DNA of 64,000 nucleotides from Rhynochetos jubatus (taxonomy: Eukaryota > Chordata > Aves > Eurypygiformes > Rhynochetidae), in assembly GCA_027574665.1 (NCBI GenBank), contig CM050672.1, positions 9,656,001 to 9,720,000 on the forward strand, in the 5' to 3' direction. Every line of letters begins with the position of its first letter. Position 1 is the stretch's first letter. A model generated the notes under the pieces. The model made no database searches. It saw only the letters and a program-made list of their open reading frames with translations, and was not told where the DNA came from. A program made the position numbers and the translations under genes. Below, piece by piece: positions 23,551-36,339 of the stretch.

Positions 23551-26500
23551 CCAAAAGGCAGCCAAAATCCAGCCCACATCCGGCAGAATCTCAAGAGCAG
23601 GGGGTGGAGCAAGCCAGGCCTCAAACCACGAGAAACTCCAGCCCAAAAGGCAGCCAAAATGCAGCCCACATCCGTGAGAATTTCAAGAGCAGGGGCTGGA
23701 GCAAGCCAGGCATCAAACCACGAGAAGCTCCAGCCCAAAAAGCAGCCAAAATGCAGCCCACATCCGGGAGAATCTCAAGAGCAGGGGGTGGAGCAAGCTA
23801 GGCCTCAAACCATGAGAAGCTCCAGCCCAAAATGCAGCCAAAATGCAGCCCACATCCAGGAGAATCTCAAAAGCAGGGGGTGGAGCAAGCCAGGCCTCAA
23901 ACCTCGAGAAGCTCCAGCCCAAAAGGCAGCCAAACTCCAGCCCATATGCGGGAGAATCTCAAGAGCAGGGGGTGGAGCAAGCCAGGCCTCAAACCACGAG
24001 AAGCTCCAGCCCAAAAGGCAGCCAAAATGCAGCCCACATCCGGGAGAAACTCAAGAGCAGGGTGAGGAGGAAGGCAGGCCTCAAACCACGAGAAGCTCCA
24101 GCCCAAAAGGCAGCCAAAATCCAGCCCACCTCCGGGAGAATATCAAGAGCAGGGTGAGGAGGAATGCAGGCCTCAAACCACGAGAAGCTCCAGCTCAAAA
24201 GGCAGCCAAAATGCAGCCCACATCCGGGAGAATCTCAAGAGCAGGGGGTGGAGCAAGCCAGGCCTCAAACCACGAGAAGCTCCAGCCCAAAAGGCAGCCA
24301 AACTCCAGCCCACATCCGTGAGAATCTCAAGAGCAGGGGCTGGAGCAAGCCAGGCCTCAAACCACGAGAAGCTCCAGCCCAAAAAGCAGCCAAAATGCAG
24401 CCCACATCCGGGAGAAACTCAAGAGCAGGGTGAGGAGGAAGGCAGGCCTCAAACCAGGAGAAGCTCCAGCCCAAAAGGCAGCCAAAATCCAGCCCACCTC
24501 CGGGAGAATATCAAGAGCAGGGTGAGGAGGAAGGCAGGCCTCAAACCAGGAGAAGCTCCAGCCCAAAAGGCAGCCAAAATGCAGCCCACATCCGGGAGAA
24601 TCTCAAGAGCAGGGAGTGGAGCAAGCCAGGCCTCAAACCATGAGAAGCTCCAGCCCAAAAGGCAGCCAAAATCCAGCCCACATCCGGGAGAATCTCAAGA
24701 GCAGGGGTTGGATCAAGCCAGGCCTCAAACCACGAGAATCTCCAGCCCAAAAGGCAGCCACAATGCAGCCCACATCTGGGAGAATCTCAAGAGCAGGGGG
24801 TGGAGCAAGCCAGGCCTCAAACCACAAGATGATCCAGCCCAAAAGGCAGCCAAAATCCAGCTCACATCCGGGAGAATCTCAAGAGCAGGGGTTGGAGCAA
24901 GCCAGGCCTCAAACCACAAGAAGCTCCAGCCCAAAAGAAAGCCAAAATCCAGCCCACCTCTGGGAGAATCTCAAGAGAAGGAGGTGGAGCAAGACAGGCC
25001 TTAAACCACGAGAAGCTCCAGCCCAAATTGCAGCCAAATTCCAGACCACATGCGGGAGAATCTCAAGAGCAGGGGGTGGAGCAAGCCAGGCCTCAAACCA
25101 CGAGAAGCTCCAGCCCAAAAGGCAGCCACAATGCAGCCCACATCCGGGAGAATATCAAGAGCAGGGGGTGGAGCAAGCCAGGCCTCAAACCACGAGAAGC
25201 TCCAGCCCAAAAGGCAGCCAAAATGCAGCCCACCTCCGGGAGAGTCTCAAGAGCAGGGGTTGGAGCAAGTCAGGGCTCAAACTACGAGAAGCTCCAGCCC
25301 AAAAGAAAGCCAAAATCCAGCCCACATCCAGGAGAATCTCAAGAGCAGGGGGTGGAGCAAGCCAGGCCTCAAACCTCGAGAAGCTCCAGCCCAAAATTCA
25401 GCCATAATCCAGCCCACATCCGGGAGAATATCAACAGCAGGGGTTGGAACAAGCCAGGGCTCAAACCACGAGAAGCTCCAGCCCAAAAAGCAGCCAAAAT
25501 CCAGACCATATGCAGGAGAATCTCAAGAGCAGGGGGTGGAGCAAGCCAGGCCTCAAACCACGAGAAGCTCCAGCCCAAAAGGCAGCCAAAATGCAGCCCA
25601 CATCCGGGAGAATCTCAAGAGGAGGGGGTGGAGCAAGCCAGGCCTCAAACCACGAGAAGCTCCAGCCCAAAAGGCAGCCAAAATGCAGCCCACCTCCGGG
25701 AGAATATCAAGAGCAGGGTGAGGAGGAAGGCAGGCCTCAAACCACGAGAAGCTCCAGCCCAAAAGGCAGCCAAAATCCAGCCCACCTCTGGAAGAATCTC
25801 AAGAGCAGGGGTTGGAGCAAGCCAGGCCTCAAACCACGAGAAGCTCCAGCCCAAAATTCAGCCATAATCCAGCCCACATCCGGGAGAATCTCAAGAGCAG
25901 GGGGTGGAGCAAGCCAGGCCTCAAACCACGAGAAGCTCCAGCCCAAAATGCAGCCAAAATCCAGCCCACATCCGGGAGAATCTCAAAAGCAGGGGGTGGA
26001 GCAAGCCAGGCCTCAAACCACGAGAAGCTCCAGCCCAAAAGGCAGCCAAAATGCAGCCCACATCCGGGAGAATCTCAAGAGCAGGGGGTGGAGCAAGCCA
26101 GGCCTCAAACCACAAGAAAATCCAGCCCAAAAGGCAGCCAAAATCCAGCTCACATCCGGGAGAATCTCAAGAGCAGGGGTTGGAGCAAGCCAGGGCTCAA
26201 ACCACGAGAAGCTCCAGCCCAAAAGGCAGCCAAAATGCAGACCACATCCGGGAGAATCTCAAGAGCAGGGGTTGGAGCAAGCCAGGCCTCAAACCACGAG
26301 AATCTCCAGCCCAAAAGGCAGCCAAAATCCAGCCCACCTCCGGGAGAATCTCAAGAGCAGGGGGTGGAGCAAGCCAGGCCTCAAACCACGAGAAGCTCCA
26401 GCCCAAAGCGCAGCCAAAATGCAGCCCACATCTGGGAGAATCTCAAGAGCAGGGGGTGGAGCAAGCCAGGCCTCAAACCACGAGAAGCTCCAGCCCAAAA

Positions 26501-27484
26501 GGCAGCCAAAATCCAGCTCACATCCGGGAGAATATCAAGAGCAGGTGTTGGAGCAAGCCAGGGCTCAAACCACGAGAAGCTCCAGCACAAAAGAAAGCCA
26601 AAATGCAGCCCACCTCCGGGAGAATCTCAAGAGCAGGGGGTGGAGCAAGCCAGGCCTCAAACCACGACAAGCTCCAGCCCAAATGGCAGCCAAAATCCTG
26701 ACCATATGAGGGAGAATCTCAAGAGCAGGGGGTGGAGCAAGCCAGGCCTCAAACCACGAGAAGCTCCAGCCCAAAAGGCAGCTAAAATCCAGCCCACATC
26801 CGGGAGAATCTCAAGAGGAGGGGGTGGAGCAAGCCAGGCCTCAAACCACGAGAAGCTCCAGCCCAAAAGGCAGCCAAAATGCAGCCCACCTCTGGGAGAA
26901 TATCAAGAGCAGGGTGAGGAGGAAGGCAGGCCTCAAACCACGAGAAGCTCCAGCCCAAAATAAAGCCAAAATCCAGCCCACCTCCGGGAGAATATCAAGA
27001 GCAGGGTGAGGAGGAAGGCAGGCCTCAAACCAGGAGAAGCTCCAGCCCAAAAGGCAGCCAAAATCCAGCCCACATCCGGGAGAATCTCAAGAGCAGGGGG
27101 TGGAGCAAGCCAGGCCTCAAACCACGAGAAACTCCAGCCCAAAAGGCAGCCAATATGCAGCCCACATCCGGGAGAATCTCAAGAGCAGGGGGTGGAGCAA
27201 GCCAGGCCTCAAACCACGAGAAGCTCCAGCCCAAAAAGCAGCCAAAATCCAGACCATATGCGGGAGAATCTCAAGAGCAGGGGGTGGAGCAAGCCAGGCC
27301 TCAAACCACGAGAAGCTCCAGCCCAAAATGCAGCCAAAATGCAGCCCACATCCAGGAGAATCTCAAGAGCAGGGGGTGGAGCAAGCCAGGCCTCAAACCA
27401 CGAGAAGCTCCAGCCCAAAAGGCAGCCAAACTCCAGCCCACCTCCGGGAGAATCTCAAGAGCAGGGGGTGGAGCAAGCCAGGCC

Positions 27485-28775
27485 TCAAACCACGAGAAGC
27501 TCCAGCCCAAAAGGCAGCCAAAATGCAGCCCACGTCCGGGAGAATCTCAAGAGCAGGGGGTGGAGCAAGCCAGGCCTCAAACCACGAGAAGCTCCAGCCC
27601 AAAAGGCAGCCAAAATCCAGCTCACATCCGGGAGAATATCAAGAGCAGATGTTGGAGCAAGCCAGGGCTCAAACCACGAGAAGCTCCAGCCCAAAACAAA
27701 GCCAAAATCCAGCCCACATCCGGGAGAATTTCAAGAGCAGGGGGTGGAGCAAGCCAGGCCTCAAACCTCAAGAAGCTCCAGCCCAAAATGCAGCCAAACT
27801 CCAGCCCACCTCCGTGAGAATCTCAAGAGCAGGGGGTTGAGCAAGCCGGGCCTCAAACCTCGAGAAGCTCCAGCCCAAAAGGCAGCCATAATCCAGCCCA
27901 CATCTGGGAGAATCTCAAGAGCAGGGGGTGGAGCAAGGCAGGATTCAAACCACAAGAAGCTCCAGCTCAAAACGCAGCGAAAATACAGCCCACCTCTGGG
28001 AGAATCTCAAGAGCGGGGGGTGGAGCAAGCCAGGCCTCAAACCACGAGAAGCTCCAGCCCAAAAGGCAGCCAAAATGCAGCCCACATCCGGGAGAATCTC
28101 AAGAGCAGGGGGTGGAGCAAGCCAGGCCTCAAACCACGAGAAGCTCCAGCCCAAAAGGCAGCCAAAATGCAGCCCACATCCGGGAGAATATCAAGAGCAG
28201 GGGGTGGAGCAAGCCAGGCCTCAAACCACGAGAAGCTCCAGCCCAAAAGGCAGCCAAAATCCAGCTCACATCCGGGAGAATATCAAGAGCAGATGTTGGA
28301 GCAAGCCAGGGCTCAAACCACGAGAAGCTCCAGCCCAAAACAAAGCCAAAATCCAGCCCACATCCGGGAGAATCTCAAGAGCAGGGGGTGGAGCAAGCCA
28401 GGCCTCAAACCTCGAGAAGCTCCAGCCCAAAATGCAGCCAAACTCCAGCCCACCTCCGTGAGAATCTCAAGAGCAGGGGGTTGAGCAAGCCAGGCCTCAA
28501 ACCTCGCGAAGCTCCAGCCCAAAAGGCAGCCATAATCCAGCCCACATCTGGGAGAATCTCAAGAGCAGGGGGTGGAGCAAGGCAGGATTCAAACCACAAG
28601 AAGCTCCAGCTCAAAACGCAGCGAAAATACAGCCCACCTCTGGGAGAATCTCAAGAGCAGGGGGTGGAGCAAGCCAGGCCTCAAACCACGAGAAGCTCCA
28701 GCCCAAAAGGCAGCCAAAATGCAGCCCACATCCGGGAGAATATCAAGAGCAGGGGGTGGAACAAGCCAGGCCTCA
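27485..28775. repeat. 7-monomer HOR, 644 bp, in zone 2
   Basis: About 27485-28128 is repeated at 28129-28775, offset 644 bp. Ordered rare alleles: GAGCAGATGTTGGAGC, CCCAAAACAAAGCC, CACCTCCGTGAGAAT, GGGGGTTGAGCAAGCC, GCCATAATCC, GGCAGGATTCAAACCACAAG, and CTCAAAACGCAGCGAAAATACAG in pieces. Small differences are visible (GGGTTGAGCAAGCCGGG against CCAGG; CCTCGAGAAG against CCTCGCGAAG). The length matches the 19.3 kb HOR but the alleles differ, so the two 7-mers are of separate origin. Confidence 0.9.
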
Positions 28776-28859
28776 AACCACAAGAAGCTCCAGCCCAAAA
28801 TGCAGCCAAAATGCAGCCCACATCCGGGAGAATCTCAAGAGCAGGGGGTGGAGCAAGCC

Positions 28860-29830
28860 AGGCCTCAAACCACGAGAAGCTCCAGCCCAAAAGGCAGCCA
28901 AAATGCAGCCCACATCCGGGAGAATCTCAAGAGCAGGGGGTGGAGCAAGCCAGGCCTCAAACCACGAGAATCTCCAGCCCAAAATGTAGCCACAATGCAG
29001 CCCACATCCGGGAGAATCTCAAGAGCAGGGGGTGGAGCAAGCCAGGCCTCAAACCACAAGAAAATCCAGCCCAAAAGGCAGCCAAAATCCAGCTCACATC
29101 CGGGAGAATCTCAAGAGCAGGGGTTGGAGCAAGCCAGGCCTCAAACCACGAGAAGCTCCAGCCCAAAAGGCAGCCAAAATGCAGCCCACATCCGGGAGAA
29201 TCTCAAGAGCAGGGGGTTGAGCAAGCCAGGCCTCAAACCAGGAGAAGCTCCAGCCCAAAAGGCAGCCAAAATGCAGCCCACATCTGGGGGAATCTCAAGA
29301 GCAGGGGGTGGAGCAAGCCAGGCCTCAAACCACGAGAAGCTCCAGCCCAAAAGGCAGCCAAAATCCAGCCCATGTCCGGGAGAATCTCAAGAGCAGGGGG
29401 TGGAGCAAGCCAGGCCTCAAACCACGAGAATCTCCAGCCCAAAAGGCAGCCAAAATCCAGCCCACTTCCGGGAGAATCTCAAGAGCAGGGGGTGGAGCAA
29501 GCCAGGCCTCACACCACAAGAAAATCCAGCCCAAAAGGCAGCCAAAATCCAGCTCACATCCGGGAGAATCTCAAGAGCAGGGGTTGGAGCAAGCCAGGGC
29601 TCAAACCACGAGAAGCTCCAGCCCAAAAGAAAGCCAAAATGCAGCCCACATCCGGGAGAATCTCAAGAGCAGGGGGTGGAGCAAGCCAGGCCTCAAACCA
29701 CGAGAAGCTCCAGCCCAAAAGGCAGCCAACATGCAGCCCACATCTGGGGGAATCTCAAGAGCAGGGGGTGGAGCAAGGCAGGATTCAAACCACGAGAAGC
29801 TCCAGCCCAAAACGCAGCGAAAATGCAGCC
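28860..29830. repeat. Local 5-monomer (460-bp) repetition
   Basis: Monomers with ACCACAAGAAAATCCAGCC (about 29054 and 29514), AATCCAGCTCACATCC and CATCTGGGGGAATC (about 29283 and 29743) recur at 460 bp (5 x 92). The ACAAGAAAATCC allele also occurs near 26113 and 30988. Copies differ at several positions, so this is a weaker HOR than those around it. Confidence 0.65.
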
Positions 29831-31164
29831 CACCTCTGGGAGAATCTCAAGAGCAGGGGGTGGAGCAAGCCAGGCCTCAAACCACGAGAAGCTCCAGCCC
29901 AAAAGGCAGCCAAAATCCAGACCACTTCCGGGAGAATCTCAAGAGCAGGGGGTGGAGCAAGCCAGGCCTCAAACCACGAGGACCTCCAGCCCAAAAGGCA
30001 GCCAAACTCCAGCCCACATCCGGGAGAAACTCAAGAACAGGGGGTGGAGCAAGCCAGGCCTCAAACCACGAGAAGCTCCAGCCCAAAAGGCAGCCAAAAT
30101 GCAGCCCACATCCGGGAGAATCTCAAGAGCAGGGGGTGGAGCAAGCCAGGCCTCAAACCACGAGAAGCTCCAGCCCAAAATGCAGCCAAAATGCAGCCCA
30201 CATCCGGGAGAATCTCAAGAGCAGGGTGTGGAGCAAGCCAGGCCTCAAACCACGAGAAGCTCCAGCCCAAAAGGCAGCCAAAATGCAGCCCACATCCGGG
30301 AGAATCTCAAGAGCAGGGGGTGGAGCAAGCCAGGCCTTAAACCACGAGAAGCCCCAGCCCAAAAGGCAGCCAAAATGCAGCCCACATCCGGGAGAATCTC
30401 AAGAGCAGGGGGTGGAGCAAGCCAGGCCTCAAACCACAAGAAGCTCCAGCCCAAAAGGTAGCCACAATGCAGCCCACATCCGGGAGAATCTCAAGAGCAG
30501 GGGGTGGAGCAAGTCAGGCCTCAAACCACGAGAAGCTCCAGCCCAAAAGGCAGCCAAACTCCAGCCCACCTCCGGGAGAATCTCAAGAGCAGGGGGTGGA
30601 GAAAGCCAGGCCTCAAACCACGAGAAGCTCCAGCTCAAAAGGCAGCCAAAATCCAGCCCACGTCCGGGAGAATCTCAAGAGCAGGGGGTGGAGCAAGCCA
30701 GGCCTCAAACCAGGAGAAGCTCCAGCCCAAAAGGCAGCCAAAATGCAGCCCACCTCTGGGAGAATCTCAAGAGCAGGGGGTGGAGAAAGCCAGGCCTCAA
30801 ACCACGAGAAGCTCCAGCCCAAAAGGCAGCCAAAATGCAGCCCACATCCGGGAGAATCTCAAGAGCAGGGGTTGGAGCAAGCCAGGCCTCAAACCACGAG
30901 AATCTCCAGCCCAAAAGGTAGCCACAATGCAGCCCACATCCGGGAGAATCTCAAGAGCAGGGGGTGGAGCAAGTCAGGCCTCAAACCACAAGAAAATCCA
31001 GCCCAAAAGGCAGCCAAAATCCAGCTCACATCCGGGAGAATCTCAAGAGCAGGGGGTGGAGCAAGCCAGGCCTCAAACCACAAGAAGCTCCAGCCCAAAA
31101 TGCAGCCAAAATGCAGCCCACATCCGGGAGAATCTCAAGAGCAGGGGGTGGAGCAAGGCAGGCC

Positions 31165-34100
31165 TCAAACCTCGAGAAGCTCCAGCCCAAAAGACAGCCA
31201 AACTCCAGCCCACCTCCGGGAGAATATGAAGAGCAGTGGGTGGAGCAAGCCAGGCCTCAAACCACGAGAAGCTCCAGCCCAAAAGGCAGCCAAAATGCAG
31301 CCCACATCGGGCAGAATCTCAAGAGCAGGGGGTGGAGCAAGCCAGGCCTCAAACCACGAGAAGCTCCAGCCCAAAAGAAAGCCAAAATCCAGCCCACATC
31401 CGGGAGAATCTCAAGAGCAGGGGGTGGAGCAAGCCAGGCCCCAAACCTCGAGAAGCTCCAGCCCAAAAGGCAGCCAAACTCCAGCCCACTTCCTGGAGAA
31501 TCTCAAGAGCAGGTTGTGGAGCAAGCCAGGCCTCAAACCACGAGAAGCTCCAGCCCAAAATGCAGCCAAAATGCAGCCCACATCCGGGAGAATCTCAAGA
31601 GCAGGGGGTGGAGCAAGCCAGGCCTCAAACCACGAGAAGCTCCAGCCCAAAAGGCAGCCAAAATCCAGCTCACATCCGGGAGAATCTCAAGAGCAGGGGT
31701 TGGAGCAAGCCAGGGCTCAAACCACGAGAAGCTCCAGCCCAAAAGTCAGCCAAAATCCAGCCCACATCCGGGAGAATCTCAAGAGCAGGGGGTGGAGCAA
31801 GCCAGGGCTCAAACCACAAGAAGCTCCAGCCCAAAATGCATCCAAAATGCAGCCCACATCCGGGAGAATCTCAAGAGCAGGGGGTGGAGCAAGCCAGGCC
31901 TCAAACCACGAGAAGCTCCAGCCCAAAAGGCAGGCAAAATTAAGACCACTTCCTGGAGAATCTCAAGAGCAGGGGGTGGAGCAAGGCAGGCCTCAAACCT
32001 CGAGAAGCTCCAGCTCAAAAGGCAGCCAAACTCCAGCCCACCTCCTGGAGAATATGAAGAGCAGTGGGTGGAGCAAGCCAGGCCTCAAACCACGAGAAGC
32101 CCCAGCATAAAATGCAGCCAAAATGCAGCCCACATCCGGGAGAATCTCAAGAGCAGGGGGTGGAGCAAGCCAGGCCTCAAACCACGAGAAGCTCCAGCCC
32201 AAAATGCAGCCAAAATCCAGCCCACATCCAGGAGAATCTCAAGAGCAGGTGGTGGAGCAAGCCAGGCCTCAAACCACGAGAAGCTCCAGCCCAAAAGGCA
32301 GCCAAACTCCAGCCCACATCCGGGAGAATCTCAAGAGCAGGGGGTGGAGCAAGCCAGGCCTCAAACCACGAGAAGCTCCAGCCCAAAATGCAGCCAAAAT
32401 CCAGCCCACATCCGGGAGAATCTCAAGAGCAGGGGGTGGAGCAAGCCAGGGCTCAAACCTCGAGAAGCTCCAGCCCAAAAGGCAGCCAAAATCCAGCCCA
32501 CATGCGGGAGAATCTCAAGAGCAGGGGGTGGAGCAAGGCAGGCCTCAAACCACGAGAAGCTCCAGCCCAAAAGGCAGCCAAACTCCAGCCCACCTCTGGG
32601 AGAATCTCAAGAGCAGGGGGTGGAGCAAGCCAGGCCTCAAACCTCGAGAAGCTCCAGCCCAAAAGGCAGCCAAAATGCAGCCCACATCCGGGAGAATCTC
32701 AAGAGCAGGGGGTGGAGCAAGCCAGGCCCCAAATCTCGAGAAGCTCCAGCCCAAAATGCAGCCAAACTCCAGCCCACCTCCGGGAGAATCTCAAGAGCAG
32801 GGTGTGGAGCAAACCAGGCCCCAAACCACGAGAAGCTCCAGCCCAAAACGCAGACAAGCTCCAGCCCACTTCCTGGAGAATCTCAAGAGCAGGTGGTGGA
32901 GCAAGCCAGGCCTCAAACCACAAGAAGCTCCAGCCCAAATAGCAGCTAAAATGCAGACCACATGCGGGAGAATCTCAAGAGCAGGGGGTGGAGCAAGGCA
33001 GGCCTCAAACCTCGAGAAGCTCCAGCCCAAAAGGCAGCGAAAATGCAGCCCACATCCGGGAGAATATCAACAGCAGGTGTTGGAGCAAGCCAGGGCTCAA
33101 ACCACGAGAAGCTCCAGCCCAAAAGAAAGCCAAACTCCAGCCCACATCCGGGAGAATCTCAAGAGCAGGGGGTGGAGCAAGCCAGGCCTCAAACCTCGAG
33201 AAGCTCCAGCCCAAAAGGCAGCCAAAATGCAGCCCACATCCGGGAGAATCTCAAGAGCAGGGGTTGGAGCAAGCCAGGGCTCAAACCACGAGAAGCTCCA
33301 GCCCAAAATGCAGCCAAAATGCAGCCCACCTCTGGAAGAATCTCAAGAGCAGGTGGTGGAGGAAGCCAGGCCTCAAACCACGAGAAGCTTCAGCCCAAAA
33401 TGCAGCCAAATGCAGCCCACATCCGGGAGAATCTCAAGAGCAGGGGGTGGAGCAAGCCAGGCCTCAAACCACGAGAAGCTGCCGCCCAAAAGGCAGCCAA
33501 ACTCCAGCCCACATGCGGGAGAATCTCAAGAGCAAGGGGTGGAGCAAGCCAGGCCTCAAACCACGAGAAGCTCCAGCCCAAAAGGCAGCGAAAATGCAGC
33601 CCACATCCGGGAGAATCTCAAGAGCAGGGGGTGGAGCAAGCCAGGCCTCAAACCACGAGAAGCTCCAGCCCAAAAGGCAGCCAAAATCCAGCCCACATCC
33701 GGGAGAATCTCAAGAGAAGGGGGTGGAGCAAACCAGGCCTCAAACCACGAGAAGCTCCAGCCCAAATAGCAGCCAAATTCCAGACCACATGCGGGAGAAT
33801 CTCAAGAGCAGGTTGTGGAGCAAGCCAGGCCTCAAACCACAAGAAGCTCCAGCCCAAATGGCAGCTAAAATGCAGCCCACATCCGGGAGAATCTCAAGAG
33901 CAGGGGGTGGAGCAAGGCAGGCCTCATACCTCGAGAAGCTCCAGCCCAAAAGACAGCCAAACTCCAGCCCACCTCCGGGAGAATATGAAGAGCAGTGGGT
34001 GGAGCAAGCCAGGCCTCAAACCACGAGAAGCTCCAGCCCAAAATGCAGCCAAAATGCAGCCCACATCGGGCAGAATCTCAAGAGCAGGGGGTGGAGCAAG

Positions 34101-36339
34101 CCAGGCCTCAAACCACGAGAAGCTCCAGCCCAAAAGAAAGCCAAAATCCAGCCCACATCCGGGAGAATCTCAAGAGCAGGGGGTGGAGCAAGCCAGGCCC
34201 CAAACCTCGAGAAGCTCCAGCCCAAAAGGCAGCCAAACTCCAGCCCAACTCCAGGAGAATCTCAAGAGCAGGGGGTGGAGCAAGCCAGGCCTCAAACCAC
34301 AAGAAGCTCCAGCCCAAAATGCATCCAAAATGCAGCCCACATCCGGGAGAATCTCAAGAGCAGGGGGTGGAGCAAGCCAGGCCTCAAACCACGAGAAGCT
34401 CCAGACCAAAAGGCAGGCAAAATTAAGACCACTTCCTGGAGAATCTCAAGAGCAGGGGATGGAGCAAGGCAGGCCTCAAACCTCGAGAAGCTCCAGCTCA
34501 AAAGGCAGCCAAACTCCAGCCCACCTCCTGGAGAATATGAAGAGCAGTGGGTGGAGCAAGCCAGGCCTCAAACCACGAGAAGCCCCAGCATAAAATGCAA
34601 CCAAAATGCAGCCCACATCCGGGAGAATCTCAAGAGCAGGGGGTGGAGCAAGCCAGGCCTCAAACCACGAGAAGCTCCAGCCCAAAATGCAGCCAAAATG
34701 CAGCCCACATCCAGGAGAATCTCAAGAGCAGGTGGTGGAGCAAGCCAGGCCTCAAACCACGAGAAGCTCCAGCCCAAAAGGCAGCCAAACTCCAGCCCAC
34801 ATCCGGGAGAATCTCAAGAGCAGGGGGTGGAGCAAGCCAGGCCTCAAACCACGAGAAGCTCCAGCCCAAAATGCAGCCAAAATCCAGCCCACATCCGGGA
34901 GAATCTCAAGAGCAGGGGGTGGAGCAAGCCAGGGCTCAAACCTCGAGAAGCTCCAGCCCAAAAGGCAGCCAAAATCCAGCCCACATGCGGGAGAATCTCA
35001 AGAGCAGGGGGTGGAGCAAGGCAGGCCTCAAACCACGAGAAGCTCCAGCCCAAAAGGCAGCCAAACTCCAGCCCACCTCTGGGAGAATCTCAAGAGCAGG
35101 GGGTGGAGCAAGCCAGGCCTCAAACCTCGAGAAGCTCCAGCCCAAAAGGCAGCCAAAATGCAGCCCACATCCGGGAGAATCTCAAGAGCAGGGGGTGGAG
35201 CAAGCCAGGCCCCAAATCTCGAGAAGCTCCAGCCCAAAAGGCAGCCAAACTCCAGCCCACCTCCGGGAGAATCTCAAGAGCAGGGTGTGGAGCAAACCAG
35301 GCCCCAAACCACGAGAAGCTCCAGCCCAAAACGCAGACAAGCTCCAGCCCACTTCCTGGAGAATCTCAAGAGCAGGGTGTGGAGCAAACCAGGCCTCAAA
35401 CCACGAGAAGCTCCAGCCCAAATAGCAGCCAATTCCAGACCACATGCGGGAGAATCTCAAGAGCAGGTGGTGGAGCAAGCCAGGCCTCAAACCACAAGAA
35501 GCTCCAGCCCAAATAGCAGCTAAAATGCAGACCACATGCGGGAGAATCTCAAGAGCAGGGGGTGGAGCAAGGCAGGCCTCAAACCTCGAGAAGCTCCAGC
35601 CCAAAAGGCAGCGAAAATGCAGCCCACATCCGGGAGAATATCAACAGCAGGTGTTGGAGCAAGCCAGGGCTCAAACCACGAGAAGCTCCAGCCCAAAATA
35701 AAGCCAAACTCCAGCCCACATCCGGGAGAATCTCAAGAGCAGGGGGTGGAGCAAGCCAGGCCTCAAACCTCGAGAAGCTCCAGCCCAAAAGGCAGCCAAA
35801 ATGCAGCCCACATCCGGGAGAATCTCAAGAGCAGGGGTTGGAGCAAGCCAGGGCTCAAACCACGAGAAGCTCCAGCCCAAAATGCAGCCAAAATGCAGCC
35901 CACCTCTGGAAGAATCTCAAGAGCAGGTGGTGGAGGAAGCCAGGCCTCAAACCACGAGAAGCTTCAGCCCAAAATGCAGCCAAATGCAGCCCACATCCCA
36001 AAGAATCTCAAGAGCAGGGGGTGGAGCAAGCCAGGCCTCAAACCACGAGAAGCTGCAGCCCAAAAGGCAGCCAAACTCCAGCCCACATGCGGGAGAATCT
36101 CAAGAGCAAGGGGTGGAGCAAGCCAGGCCTCAAACCACGAGAAGCTCCAGCCCAAAAGGCAGCGAAAATGCAGCCCACATCCGGGAGAATCTCAAGAGCA
36201 GGGGGTGGAGCAAGCCAGGCCTCAAACCACGAGAAGCTCCAGCCCAAAATGCAGCCAAAATCCAGCCCACATCCGGGAGAATCTCAAGAGAAGGGGGTGG
36301 AGCAAGCCAGGCCTCAAACCACGAGAAGCTCCAGCCCAA
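31165..36339. repeat. About 2.5-2.76 kb HOR, two consecutive copies
   Basis: About 31165-33765 is followed by a second copy at about 33924-36339. The offset is 2759 bp at the left (GAGTATGAAG-type monomer and CATCGGGCAGAAT, about 31308 and 34067), 2483 bp in the middle (GCATAAAATGC, 32100 and 34583; AAATCTCGAGAAGC, about 32730 and 35213), and 2574 bp at the right (ATCAACAGCAGGTGTTGG, about 33064 and 35639; short AAATGCAGCCCAC unit, 33408 and 35981). The steps of about 276 and 91 bp show gain or loss of three monomers and then one monomer inside the copies. Confidence 0.82.

Larger units (their letters stand above)
21240..30500. repeat. Subfamily zone 2 (TGAGGAGG / AAAGAAAGCC monomers)
   Basis: This stretch looks more heterogeneous than its neighbours. 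Marker alleles are GCAGGGTGAGGAGGAAGG (about nine monomers between 22.3 and 27.0 kb), CCCAAAAGAAAGCC, GCCATAATCCAGCC, GTTGGAGCAAGCCAGGGCTC and CCAAATGGCAGCC. The TGAGGAGG form puts a TGA in the plus strand and breaks open frames. Boundaries are gradual and approximate. Confidence 0.6.
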
